Origin: Streptosporangium album | Lineage (GTDB): Bacteria; Actinomycetota; Actinomycetes; Streptosporangiales; Streptosporangiaceae | DNA length: 64,000 nucleotides | Direction of reading: 5' to 3' | Assembly (NCBI RefSeq): GCF_014203795.1 | Contig: NZ_JACHJU010000003.1 | Coordinates: 806,001 to 870,000, forward strand | Shown: piece by piece, positions 42,160 to 50,128 of the stretch | Layout: every line of letters starts with the position of its first letter | How positions within the stretch are numbered: position 1 is the stretch's first letter | Program-made: the position numbers and the translations under genes | The notes under the pieces: generated by a model | Seen by the model: only the letters and a program-made list of their open reading frames with translations | What the model was told of the DNA's origin: nothing | The model's database searches: none

Positions 42160-42906
42160 ATGACACCCTTCGATGCCCGGCGGCTGGTCGGCGACCTGGT
42201 GGTGACGCTCGACGCCGACGTGCTCGGCGGCGCCTACCCCGACCGTGACCCCCCGCCGGAGCCCGCCCCGCGGGTCCTGGCCCGCCATGGCATCACCGCG
42301 GGCGCGGTGTCCAGCCTACGGGCCGCGCTCTTCGACATGACGTCGGGCAACGACGAAACCCTCGCGTCAGCCACCTCGGCGGGGGTCGTGCCCGTCGGCG
42401 CCCTCGACCTGCGCGACCCTCTGGGCGCGGCCCGCGAGATGGAACGGCTGGCCGCCCTGGGGGTGCGGGCGATCCGCCTCTTCCCCGACGAGCAGGGCGT
42501 CGAGGCGGGCTTCCCCTCGGTGCGGCACATCGCCAAACGGGCCGCCGCACTCGACCTGACCGTGCTGACCGGGGGTGACGTGCGCCGGTTCTGGCAGCCG
42601 TTCACCGACCTCGGCCTGCGGGTCGTCTTCCTCGACACGCACTTCTACCACCTGGGCGACTTCCTCGTGGCGGCCGCCGGCGAGCCGGGCTTCCACACCT
42701 CGACCCGGCTGCTCAACTCCCCCGACGCGCTGGAGACCGCCGTCGGCGAGGTCGGCGCCGAACGCCTGCTGTTCGGCTCTCGCACGCCGTACTACGAACC
42801 GCTCGTCCCCCTGTTGCGCCTGGCCACCGGCGGCCTGAAACCCGACGAGGTCGCACTCGTCGCCGGAGGCAACGCCCGCCGTCTGCTCCTCGGAGAATCC
42901 GCATGA
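42160..42906 (+). CDS. Amidohydrolase-fold protein lacking metal ligands, second copy
   Basis: 248 residues. It has the size and late LLFGSRTPYYEPLVPLL segment of amidohydrolase-2 proteins, but the N-terminal HxH is absent (DARRLVGDLVVTLD) and the catalytic Asp of GTD is replaced (FGSRT). It resembles the degenerate protein at 39242. The stop overlaps the start of the intact amidohydrolase by ATGA. A role as inactive partner subunit is inferred from two independent, identically arranged pairs. Confidence 0.7.
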   Translation: MTPFDARRLVGDLVVTLDADVLGGAYPDRDPPPEPAPRVLARHGITAGAVSSLRAALFDMTSGNDETLASATSAGVVPVGALDLRDPLGAAREMERLAALGVRAIRLFPDEQGVEAGFPSVRHIAKRAAALDLTVLTGGDVRRFWQPFTDLGLRVVFLDTHFYHLGDFLVAAAGEPGFHTSTRLLNSPDALETAVGEVGAERLLFGSRTPYYEPLVPLLRLATGGLKPDEVALVAGGNARRLLLGESA

Positions 42907-43637
42907 TCATCGATGTGCACGCGCACTGGGGTCCGTGGTTCTTCACCATGGACGTCGCCGAGCTGACGGTCCGCGCCATGGACCGCTACGGGATCGACCT
43001 GGCCATCGTGTCGGGCACCGAGGCAGTCATCTACGACGCCCCGGCGGGCAACCGCGCCCTGGCCGCCTACCTGGACTCCGCGCCCGACGCCGCCCGCCTG
43101 TACGGGTACGTGACCGTCAACCCGCGCCGCCTGGCCGACGCCGAGCGCGACCTGAACACCTACCTGCCCACCGGCCGGTTCGTCGGCGTGAAGATCCACA
43201 CCGACTACACCGGCTCCCCCGCCACCTCCCCGCGGCTGCGTGACGCACTGGCCCTGGTGGCGTCGGCGGGCGTCCCGGCGCTGGTCCACACCTGGGGCAC
43301 CTCCGTGCTCGACCTGGCCCAGGCGTGCCTCGACACGCCCGGCCTGCGCGTGATCGCCGGGCACATGGGCGCGGACGGCTACCGGCACGCCATCGAGGCC
43401 GCCCGCGCCTGCGACCGCCTCTACCTGGAGCCGTGCTGGTCGCACTTCCCCGCCGGGCGCATCGCGGAGGTCGCCGCCGCCGTGGACCCGGAGCGGCTGC
43501 TGTTCGGCACCGACTCCACTCTCATCGACCCGGCCTCCGCTTTCGGCGCCGTGGCTGCCGCAGGCCTGACCGGCGCGGTGGCCGACCGCCTGGCCTGGCG
43601 CAACGCCGCCGCCCTCTTCCGTCTCCCCGTCGGCTGA
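42903..43637 (+). CDS. Amidohydrolase-2 family protein with intact metal site, second copy
   Basis: 244 residues. IIDVHAHWGPW supplies HxH, VKIHTDYTGSP and LVHTWG the central ligands, IAGHMGADGYRH the second His, and LLFGTDSTLIDP the Asp. The order matches the enzyme at 38499. It is co-translated with the degenerate partner at 42160. A hydrolytic or decarboxylating step on an imported compound is plausible; substrate unknown. It converges on the DapA-like gene. Confidence 0.82.
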   Translation: MIIDVHAHWGPWFFTMDVAELTVRAMDRYGIDLAIVSGTEAVIYDAPAGNRALAAYLDSAPDAARLYGYVTVNPRRLADAERDLNTYLPTGRFVGVKIHTDYTGSPATSPRLRDALALVASAGVPALVHTWGTSVLDLAQACLDTPGLRVIAGHMGADGYRHAIEAARACDRLYLEPCWSHFPAGRIAEVAAAVDPERLLFGTDSTLIDPASAFGAVAAAGLTGAVADRLAWRNAAALFRLPVG

Positions 43638-43654
43638 CCGGGAGACGGCGCGGG

Positions 43655-44599
43655 TCACACGTCGGCGAGTGCGGCCTTCTCCCGTCCCCGCTCGTCCTCT
43701 CCCATCGCCGGGCCGTACCGGTCGAAGGCGTGTGAGCGCGGGATGCGCCCCTCGGCGGCGGCCAGCCACAGCATGCGCTGGACATAGCCCTCCATCGGCG
43801 CGGTGAACGTCGCGGCGGCCAGCCGGTCGAGCCGGGCCGACGCCCGCTCGAACTCCCGCAGGTCGTTCCCGGCGAAGGCGCGCATCACGTCACGGGTGAC
43901 GCCCACCCGCGCGGCCGCGAGCCCGACCAGCGCCGCCTCGGCGCCCCACAGCAGCGACGGGCCGAACATCCGGTCCTCTCCGGTGATCGCCAGCCGTCCC
44001 GCCTCGCGGGTGATCCGGATCGCCTCCTGACATCCCATCGCGTCCGACAGCAGCGCCGCCTTGAGCCCCGCCACCCCCGGGTGGCCGACGATCTCCTTCA
44101 GTACGGCGGGCGGGCAGGGCAGCGTGTAGAGGTCGAAGGCGATCATGGGTAGCCCGGCGCCCCGCCAGACGGCGTCGTGCAAGGCGACCCGGTCCTCGGT
44201 GGAGGGGAACACCAGCACGCCGGCGGCGCCGAGCCCGGCCGCGACCCGCGCCTCCTCGACGACCTGCTCCGTCGCGTCCGGGGACACGCCCTGGGTGGCC
44301 GCCCAACCGTCCGGCCGCGCCTCGTCGGGGGCGCCGCCCACGCCGACCAGCACCGGCACACCCAGGGAGACCGCACACTCGATCACGGCGGACCGCACCG
44401 GCGGGGGCAGGAAGGGGCCGCGGCCGGTGTGGGCGAGCACCGCGAGCCCGTCGGCACCGTCGGCGAGCAGGCTGCGGAGATAGGCCGTCATGAGGTCGAG
44501 GTCCACCTCGCCCGAGGCCGTCATGGGGGTGGCCGCCGCCGCGAGCAGCATGCCGCGCAGCTGCTCTCGCAGCCGCGCGGCCTGTAGTGACATATCCAT
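43655..44599 (-). CDS. DapA-family (class I aldolase-type) lyase, copy 1
   Basis: 314 residues, a TIM barrel of the dihydrodipicolinate synthase/N-acetylneuraminate lyase superfamily. MLLAAAATPMTASGEVDLDL opens the barrel, and the Schiff-base Lys is in GVAGLKAALLSDAMG. Sugar-acid aldolases and dehydratases belong here. Genuine DapA is unlikely, because the gene is the last of the ABC porter operon (11 bases after the second permease). I infer cleavage or dehydration of a sugar-acid-like intermediate. Confidence 0.82.
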   Translation of the reverse strand: MDMSLQAARLREQLRGMLLAAAATPMTASGEVDLDLMTAYLRSLLADGADGLAVLAHTGRGPFLPPPVRSAVIECAVSLGVPVLVGVGGAPDEARPDGWAATQGVSPDATEQVVEEARVAAGLGAAGVLVFPSTEDRVALHDAVWRGAGLPMIAFDLYTLPCPPAVLKEIVGHPGVAGLKAALLSDAMGCQEAIRITREAGRLAITGEDRMFGPSLLWGAEAALVGLAAARVGVTRDVMRAFAGNDLREFERASARLDRLAAATFTAPMEGYVQRMLWLAAAEGRIPRSHAFDRYGPAMGEDERGREKAALADV

Positions 44600-44609
44600 C
44601 TAAAAGACT

Positions 44610-45473
44610 TTATTTGAGTCCCGTCATCGCGATGCTGTTGACCAGGTACCGCTGCAGGACGGCGAACACCAGCAGGCACGGAAGCACCGACAGCGCGGCG
44701 GAGGCCATCAGCACGGCCAGCGGCGACCCCTCCGTGCGCATCGACGCCAGCCCCACGGTGAGCGTGCGCATCTCGTCCGACTGCGACATGACGAGCGGCC
44801 ACAGGAAGTCGTTCCAGTGCCACAGGAACACGAACACCCCGAGGGTGGCCAGGATCGGTTTGGTCAGCGGGATCACGATCTGCCAGTAGACGCGCCACTC
44901 GGAGGCCCCGTCGACCTTGGCCGCCTCGAACAGCTCGTCGGGCAGGTCGAGGATGAACTGCCTCATGAGGAAGACCGCCTGCGAGTTGGCCAGCGTCGGC
45001 ACGATCAGCCCCCAGAAGGTGTCCACCCCGCCGAGCTCCGAGATGAGCACGAACATCGGGATCAGCGTCGCCTGGAACGGCACCATGAGGGTCGCGAGGA
45101 ACGCCCACATCATCGTGTCGCGCCCGGGGAAACGCTTCTTGGCGAAGGCGTACCCGGCCATCGACGCGGTCAGCAGGATGATCACCACGGACACCAGCGC
45201 GTAGATCACCGTGTTGACGGTCCAGCCGACGAACCCGGAGGACGACAGCAGGTTCACGATCGTGTCCAGGGACAGCGACTCCGGCCACTGCGCGGGCAGG
45301 GTGGGACTGCCCGGCGGCGACAGCGCCACCACGAACATCACGGCGAACGGGCTGACCGTGATCACCGACACGAGCGCGAGCAGCACCCACAGCGGCCACC
45401 GGAAGGACCTGCGCCGGGCCTTCACCGGCGGCCTCACGGCCGCGGCGGCGGGCCGGGTGGCGGTGAGCGTCAT
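44610..45473 (-). CDS. Carbohydrate ABC transporter permease (MalG type)
   Basis: About 287 residues with six membrane helices and the EAA loop ELFEAAKVDGASEWRVYWQI, where the ATPase docks. The ATG at 45473 overlaps the stop of the first permease by ATGA. With the binding protein and MalF-type subunit it forms an importer for a sugar or related compound. No ATPase gene is present; actinobacteria commonly share one (MsiK type) encoded elsewhere. Confidence 0.92.
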   Translation of the reverse strand: MTLTATRPAAAAVRPPVKARRRSFRWPLWVLLALVSVITVSPFAVMFVVALSPPGSPTLPAQWPESLSLDTIVNLLSSSGFVGWTVNTVIYALVSVVIILLTASMAGYAFAKKRFPGRDTMMWAFLATLMVPFQATLIPMFVLISELGGVDTFWGLIVPTLANSQAVFLMRQFILDLPDELFEAAKVDGASEWRVYWQIVIPLTKPILATLGVFVFLWHWNDFLWPLVMSQSDEMRTLTVGLASMRTEGSPLAVLMASAALSVLPCLLVFAVLQRYLVNSIAMTGLK

Positions 45474-46357
45474 GCGTTCCCCCGATCGAGCAGGCGGCGC
45501 TGGATCAGCGACACGACGAACACCAGCGCGAAGAGCACGACGCCGATCGTGGCCGCGTAGCCGAGGTTGGAGAATTTGAAGCCCTGGTCGTACAGGCCGT
45601 AGATGAGCGTGTAACTCGCTCGGGCGGGCCCGCCGCCGGTCATCACGTAGATGGTGTCGAACGTCTGGAAAGCGTTGATGGTCTCGATGACGACGACGAA
45701 GAACAGGGCGGGTTTGAGCAGCGGCAACGTGATCCGGCGGAACCGCTGCCACGGCCCTGCCCCGTCGACCGTCGCCGCCTCCAGATAGGAGGCCGGGATC
45801 GCCTTGAGCCCGGCGAGCAGGATCAGCATGGAGTAGCCGAAGCCCTTCCACACCGACACCACCGCCAGCGCGGGCAGGACGAGGGATGCCTCCTCCAGGA
45901 AGCCGACAGGGCCGAGGTCGAGCTTGCCCAGCAGCCCGTTGATCATCCCGTCGAACTCGTAGATCCACCGCCAGATCACGCCGGCCAGCACGAAGCTGGT
46001 GACGTACGGCAGGAAGAGCATGCCCCGGAACAGCCCGCGCAGGAAGACGACCGCGTTGAGCAGCAGCGCGGTGCCGAGCGCGACGAGCACGGTCAGGGGC
46101 ACGTAGATCGCCACGTAGACCAGCGTGATCCGCAGGCTGTCCCAGAACTTCGGGTCGTCGAGCAGCCGGGCGTAGTTGCCGACGCCGACGAAGTTCCACT
46201 CCCCGCCGAGGTTCAGGTCGGTCAGGCTCATGCCTCCCGCGCCCAGGATGGGCACGAACCTGAAGACCAGGAAGAGCACCAGCATGGGGAGGACGAACAG
46301 CAGGCCCGTCATGGGGTCCCGCAAGCGCTGTCGCACAGGTTCCCGCCTTTCACACAT
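45470..46357 (-). CDS. Carbohydrate ABC transporter permease (MalF type)
   Basis: 295 residues with six predicted helices. The EAA loop is SYLEAATVDGAGPWQRFRRI. N-terminal LLFVLPMLVLFLVFRFVPIL is typical of these subunits. It follows the binding-protein gene after a 31-base gap holding a hairpin, and overlaps the MalG-type gene by ATGA. Confidence 0.92.
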   Translation of the reverse strand: MCERREPVRQRLRDPMTGLLFVLPMLVLFLVFRFVPILGAGGMSLTDLNLGGEWNFVGVGNYARLLDDPKFWDSLRITLVYVAIYVPLTVLVALGTALLLNAVVFLRGLFRGMLFLPYVTSFVLAGVIWRWIYEFDGMINGLLGKLDLGPVGFLEEASLVLPALAVVSVWKGFGYSMLILLAGLKAIPASYLEAATVDGAGPWQRFRRITLPLLKPALFFVVVIETINAFQTFDTIYVMTGGGPARASYTLIYGLYDQGFKFSNLGYAATIGVVLFALVFVVSLIQRRLLDRGNA

Positions 46358-46359
46358 AA

Positions 46360-46381
46360 CGCCCCCCGCCGAGAGGGGGCG
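46360..46381. terminator. Intercistronic hairpin between binding-protein and permease genes
   Basis: CGCCCCC (46360-46366) and GGGGGCG (46375-46381) form a 7-bp stem with an 8-base loop. Such hairpins often stabilise or attenuate transcripts so that binding protein exceeds permease; role inferred. Confidence 0.5.
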
Positions 46382-46388
46382 GACCGCA

Positions 46389-47636
46389 TCAGCCGCCGCT
46401 GGCCAGCAGCGCGTCGGCTTCCTTGGCCGCGTCGTCGAGGGCCGTCTTGGCGTCCTTCTTGCCGAGCAGGGCCGCCTGGATCTCCGGCGCGATCAGCGCC
46501 ATCACCTGGCGGGCCATCGGGTGGGTGTCACCCGGGAAGGCGTACTCCAGCGACTTGGCGAACTCCTGGACGGCCAGGGAGGCGCCGGGCACGGTCACGT
46601 CGGTGCGCGCCGAGAAGAAGCCCGACTCCTTGGCCAGGTCGGCCGCGACCTCGGGCGAGATCAGGAAGGCGGCGACCTTCTTGGCGGCCTCGAGGTTCGG
46701 CGCGTGCTTGGCCAGCACGAGCCCGCCGGGGATGCCGAACGCCACCTTCTTCTTGCTCTCCAGCGGCAGCCCGACGCCGACGTTGTCGTCGCCGATCGAC
46801 GCGCCGAGCTGGGTGGCCTGCAGCGCGGTGGCCGCATGGTAGACGGCCGTCTTGCCCGCGGCCAGCGGACCGCCCTCGATGTCGTTCTTCTTGGTCGCCG
46901 CGTTCTCCGGCAGACCGCCCAGCTTCTGCAGGTCGAGCAGGAACTGCAGGGCCTCGACGCCCTCGGGAGCGTTGAAGGCGACGCTCTTGCCGTCGGCGGC
47001 GAACACGGTGCCGCCGTTGCCCCAGAGCAGCGGGTAGAAGCTCTGGTTCAGGCTGACCTCGGGGGCGCCGGGGTAGTCGAGGATCGCCACCTTCTTGGCG
47101 GCGAGCTTGGGCGCGGCGGCCTTGAACGCCTCCCAGGTCTGGGGGAACTCGGCCACGCCCGCGTCGGCGAAGGCCTTCTTGTTGTAGATTGGCGCGGTGA
47201 TGGTCTGGTAGACCGGCGCGCCGTACAGCTTGCCGTCCAGGGTCAGCGCGGTCAGCGCGCTGGGCAGGAAGGACGCCTTGGCGGGGGCCACCACGTCGTC
47301 CAGCGGGGCGAGCGTGCCCTGCTTGGCGTACTGGGGGATCTGGTCGGGGCCGAGCACCACCAGGTCGAAGCCCTTCTTCGAGGCGAGCGCCGTGGTGATC
47401 TTCTCCTGGCGCCCCTCCCAGGGCTGCTGATCGATCTTGAGGTCGATCGTGGCGTTCTTGGCCTCGAAGTCCTTCTCGACCTTGGTCCAGAACGCCTGGC
47501 TCTTGGCCTGGTCCCCGATCACGGGATACATCCACAGCGTCACCGTGCTCTTGTCCGACCCTGAGCCGGAGCCGCCGCATCCGGCGAGCGTGACTCCCAG
47601 GGCGGCCGCGAGGCCTGCGAGTGCGACCTTCCTCAT
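46389..47636 (-). CDS. Extracellular solute-binding lipoprotein (carbohydrate ABC porter)
   Basis: 415 residues with a lipoprotein signal MRKVALAGLAAALGVTLAGC. The mature part has the family-1 binding protein pattern, e.g. VTLWMYPVIGDQAKSQAFW, FDLVVLGPDQIPQYAKQG and APVYQTITAPIYNKKAF. It captures the substrate outside the membrane for the permeases encoded next. It is first in an operon (binding protein, two permeases, DapA-like lyase) and is preceded by a regulon palindrome at 47658. Confidence 0.92.
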   Translation of the reverse strand: MRKVALAGLAAALGVTLAGCGGSGSGSDKSTVTLWMYPVIGDQAKSQAFWTKVEKDFEAKNATIDLKIDQQPWEGRQEKITTALASKKGFDLVVLGPDQIPQYAKQGTLAPLDDVVAPAKASFLPSALTALTLDGKLYGAPVYQTITAPIYNKKAFADAGVAEFPQTWEAFKAAAPKLAAKKVAILDYPGAPEVSLNQSFYPLLWGNGGTVFAADGKSVAFNAPEGVEALQFLLDLQKLGGLPENAATKKNDIEGGPLAAGKTAVYHAATALQATQLGASIGDDNVGVGLPLESKKKVAFGIPGGLVLAKHAPNLEAAKKVAAFLISPEVAADLAKESGFFSARTDVTVPGASLAVQEFAKSLEYAFPGDTHPMARQVMALIAPEIQAALLGKKDAKTALDDAAKEADALLASGG

Positions 47637-47657
47637 CGGGCCTTCCTTTCATTGGTA

Positions 47658-47677
47658 ATACCGGTCTAGACCGAAAT
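47658..47677. promoter_or_regulatory. Regulon palindrome 7 (before the ABC porter operon)
   Basis: ATACCGGTCTAGACCGAAAT with a perfect 12-bp inner dyad CGGTCTAGACCG. It is the copy most like known DasR/GntR sites (GGTCTAGACC). It lies 22 bases before the ATG. Confidence 0.82.
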
Positions 47678-47690
47678 TTAGCGATCGCCT

Positions 47691-48860
47691 TCAGGAAGGG
47701 TCAATGCCCGATATCTGAACGTAACGACGGAATCCATCGGCGATCGCCGCGACGTGGTCGGCGGTGTAGTTCTCGTTCAGGTCCACGATCAGCAGCGTCT
47801 CGCCGACCAGACGATCCGCCTCGGGGCAGGCTGCGGGCGGCGCCGACAGCGGGAACCTGGACGTGCCGTACATCGGCCCATCCCACAGCGGAGCCCGGTT
47901 GAGCGGCTCGGCCAGATACCCGGCCTGGGCCGGAATCCCGTCGGCGGCCAGCTTGGCGGCGAGCTCGGTCGCCCCCCCGCCCGGCAGCACGATCGGGAAG
48001 TACCACCACGCGTGCCCGCGCGGGTCGGGCAGCACGAGCCCGGGCAGCCCCGCCAGCTCCCGCAGCAACCGCAGGGCCCAGCGCCGCCTGGCGGCCACCA
48101 CCCCGGGCAGCCGGGCCAGCTGCACCCGGGCCACCGCGGCCTGCAGCTCGGTCATCCGGTAGTTGAGCCCGAAGCTCAGGTGGTGCCGCCCCCCGGCCCG
48201 GTCCCAGCCCTTGTCGGAGAACAGCCGCATCGCCCGGGCCAGCGCGTCGTCGTCGGTGACCACAAGGCCGCCGTCGCCGCACGTGATGTGCTTCCACTGC
48301 TGCAGGCTGAAGCAGCCGACCTCGCCGACGCCGCCCACCGGCCGCCCGTCGGGCAGCTCGCCCAGCCACGCCTGCGCGCAGTCCTCGATCAGCATGAGCC
48401 CGTGCTCGTCGGCGATCGCCCGCAACTCGTCCAGGGCGGCGGGCGCGCCGAAGAGGTGGACCGCCATGATCGCCCTGGTGCGCGGGGTGATCGCGGCCCG
48501 CACGGCGGCCGGATCGAGATTCCCGGACAGCGGATCGACATCGGCGAAGACAGGGACCGCGTTCTGCGACAAGATGGGGGCCACGGTTCCGAAGTCGGTC
48601 AGAGGCGTCGTGATGATCTCGTCGCCCGGGTCGGGGGCGGCCGCCACGACCGCGAGGTGCAGAGCCGCGGTGCCCGAGCTGCACGCGACAGCGTGCCGGG
48701 CGCCGCACAGCTCGGCCATCTCGCGTTCGAGCGCCTTGGCCTCGGTGCCCCAGACGGCGTTGAGCATCCCCGAGCGGATCACCCGCTCGGCGGCGGCCAC
48801 CTCCTCGTCGCCGAGCGTTCTGCCGGCGGCCTCCGCGGCGCTGGGGAATTTCAGGGTCAT
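47691..48860 (-). CDS. DegT/DnrJ/EryC1/StrS-family PLP aminotransferase, copy 2
   Basis: 389 residues. It has CSSGTAALHLAVVAAAPDPG, DEIITTPLTDFGTVAPIL, LIEDCAQAWLGELPDGRPVG and the Lys of FSLQQWKHITCGDGG. The TDFGTVAPIL and QQWKHITCGDG variants differ from copy 1, so the two probably act on different substrates or opposite steps. It reads divergently from the regulator gene at 48923, sharing one palindrome with it. Confidence 0.88.
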   Translation of the reverse strand: MTLKFPSAAEAAGRTLGDEEVAAAERVIRSGMLNAVWGTEAKALEREMAELCGARHAVACSSGTAALHLAVVAAAPDPGDEIITTPLTDFGTVAPILSQNAVPVFADVDPLSGNLDPAAVRAAITPRTRAIMAVHLFGAPAALDELRAIADEHGLMLIEDCAQAWLGELPDGRPVGGVGEVGCFSLQQWKHITCGDGGLVVTDDDALARAMRLFSDKGWDRAGGRHHLSFGLNYRMTELQAAVARVQLARLPGVVAARRRWALRLLRELAGLPGLVLPDPRGHAWWYFPIVLPGGGATELAAKLAADGIPAQAGYLAEPLNRAPLWDGPMYGTSRFPLSAPPAACPEADRLVGETLLIVDLNENYTADHVAAIADGFRRYVQISGIDPS

Positions 48861-48885
48861 GCAACACCTCGCGCGAGATAAAGTA

Positions 48886-48905
48886 ATAGCGGTCTTGACC
48901 GTAAT
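48886..48905. promoter_or_regulatory. Regulon palindrome 8 (shared by aminotransferase and regulator genes)
   Basis: ATAGCGGTCTTGACCGTAAT with core GGTC-TT-GACC in the 62-base gap between divergent genes 48860 and 48923. The position allows autoregulation of the regulator. Confidence 0.82.
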
Positions 48906-48922
48906 TTAGCCAGGAGGCTTCA

Positions 48923-50128
48923 GTGGGGATCCTCATCGGGGTGGTCGGCCCCCACGATCTGGTCGACGACGTGGCGGCCACCTGCGAGGAGCAGCCGGGA
49001 GTGAGCACGCTGCGGCTCGACTACGACCACGAGTCGCAGGCGCCCACGATCGTCGAGGCGCACGCGGGCGCGGTGGAGGGCTGGCTGTTCACCGGCATCG
49101 TGCCGCACATGCTCGCGCACGAGGCCGACGTCCTCACGCGCCCCGCCGCGTTCGTCGACTATTCGGGCGCGACCCTGCTCAGCGCCCTCGTACGGCTCCA
49201 GCACCAGGGCCACGACGTCACCCGCCTGTCCATCGACACCCTGTCGAGCGCCGACGTGACCGCCACGTTCGCCGAAGCCGGTCTGCCCACCGACGAGTTG
49301 CGGGTGCTCCCCTGGCGCAGCGGCCTGACCTCGCAGTCGGCCACCGCCTTCCACCGCCGGGGCGGCGAGCACGCCGTGATCACCTGTCTCAGCTCGGTGC
49401 ACGAGGCGTTGCGCGACAAGCTCCCGGTGCTGCGCCTGGCGCCGTCGGTGCACTCGGTCCGCGTCGCCCTGCGTCAGCTCATGCTGTCGGCAGAGGGCCA
49501 GGCACAGGAGGACGCGCAGATCGCGCTGGGCCTGATCGAGCTCGACGGCGAGGAGGGCCTGCTGCGCGAGGCGACCGCGCTGGGCGGCACGCTCGCGGCC
49601 TTCCGCGGCGGCACCCACCTGCTGGTCACCACCCGCGGCCCGCTGCACGACGCGACGGGCGGCTTCTCCTGCCTGCCGATGCTGTCGCGGCTGGCTGCCT
49701 ACAGCCGGGTCGTGCGGGCCGGGTTCGGCCTGGGCCGCAGCGCCGCCGAAGCCGAGAGCCTGGCCCGCAGGGCGCTGGCCAGGGCCAGGCGCATCGGCGA
49801 CGTGGCGGCGGTGCTGTCGCTGCGGGCCGACACCGACGTCGTGCTGGAGTCGGTCGCCGCGCCCCCCGCCAGCGAGACGAACCTGCCGGTCCTGGCCCGC
49901 CGGGTGGGCCTGTCGGTGGCGACCCTGGAGAGGCTGCTGGAGGCGCGGGCGACGGCGGGCGACCAGCCGCTGACCACCCGCGAGATCGCCGAGCGGCTCG
50001 CGGTGCAGCAGCGCACGGCCCGCCGGATGCTGCACCGCCTGGAGCTGGCCGGGCTGGCCGAACGGACCGGCAACCTCACCAGCGGTTCCAGCGGCCGCCC
50101 GCTGACGCTCTACCGCCTGACCCTTTAA
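48923..50128 (+). CDS. Predicted transcriptional regulator with PrpR-like sensor and winged-helix C-terminus
   Basis: 401 residues from a GTG with AGGAGG five bases upstream. Residues 1-190 look like a PrpR-N/periplasmic-binding-like sensor (GILIGVVGPHDLVDDVA, VEGWLFTGIVPHML). A middle part (190-310) has VVRAGFGLGRSAAEAESLAR, reminiscent of the end of a GGDEF fold but without a GGDEF motif. The last 70 residues are a winged helix: LTTREIAERLAVQQRTARRM, LHRLELAGLAERTG, then a GRPLTLYRL wing. It is the only regulator inside the cluster and is next to a palindrome, so it is the first candidate for binding all nine sites. I do not recognise a described family. Confidence 0.65.
   Translation: MGILIGVVGPHDLVDDVAATCEEQPGVSTLRLDYDHESQAPTIVEAHAGAVEGWLFTGIVPHMLAHEADVLTRPAAFVDYSGATLLSALVRLQHQGHDVTRLSIDTLSSADVTATFAEAGLPTDELRVLPWRSGLTSQSATAFHRRGGEHAVITCLSSVHEALRDKLPVLRLAPSVHSVRVALRQLMLSAEGQAQEDAQIALGLIELDGEEGLLREATALGGTLAAFRGGTHLLVTTRGPLHDATGGFSCLPMLSRLAAYSRVVRAGFGLGRSAAEAESLARRALARARRIGDVAAVLSLRADTDVVLESVAAPPASETNLPVLARRVGLSVATLERLLEARATAGDQPLTTREIAERLAVQQRTARRMLHRLELAGLAERTGNLTSGSSGRPLTLYRLTL

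Noticed and set aside
43655..44599. Housekeeping dapA for lysine biosynthesis
   Set aside because: It is the last gene of a sugar porter operon under the regulon palindrome; such placement and the second paralogue at 50125 favour a catabolic lyase.
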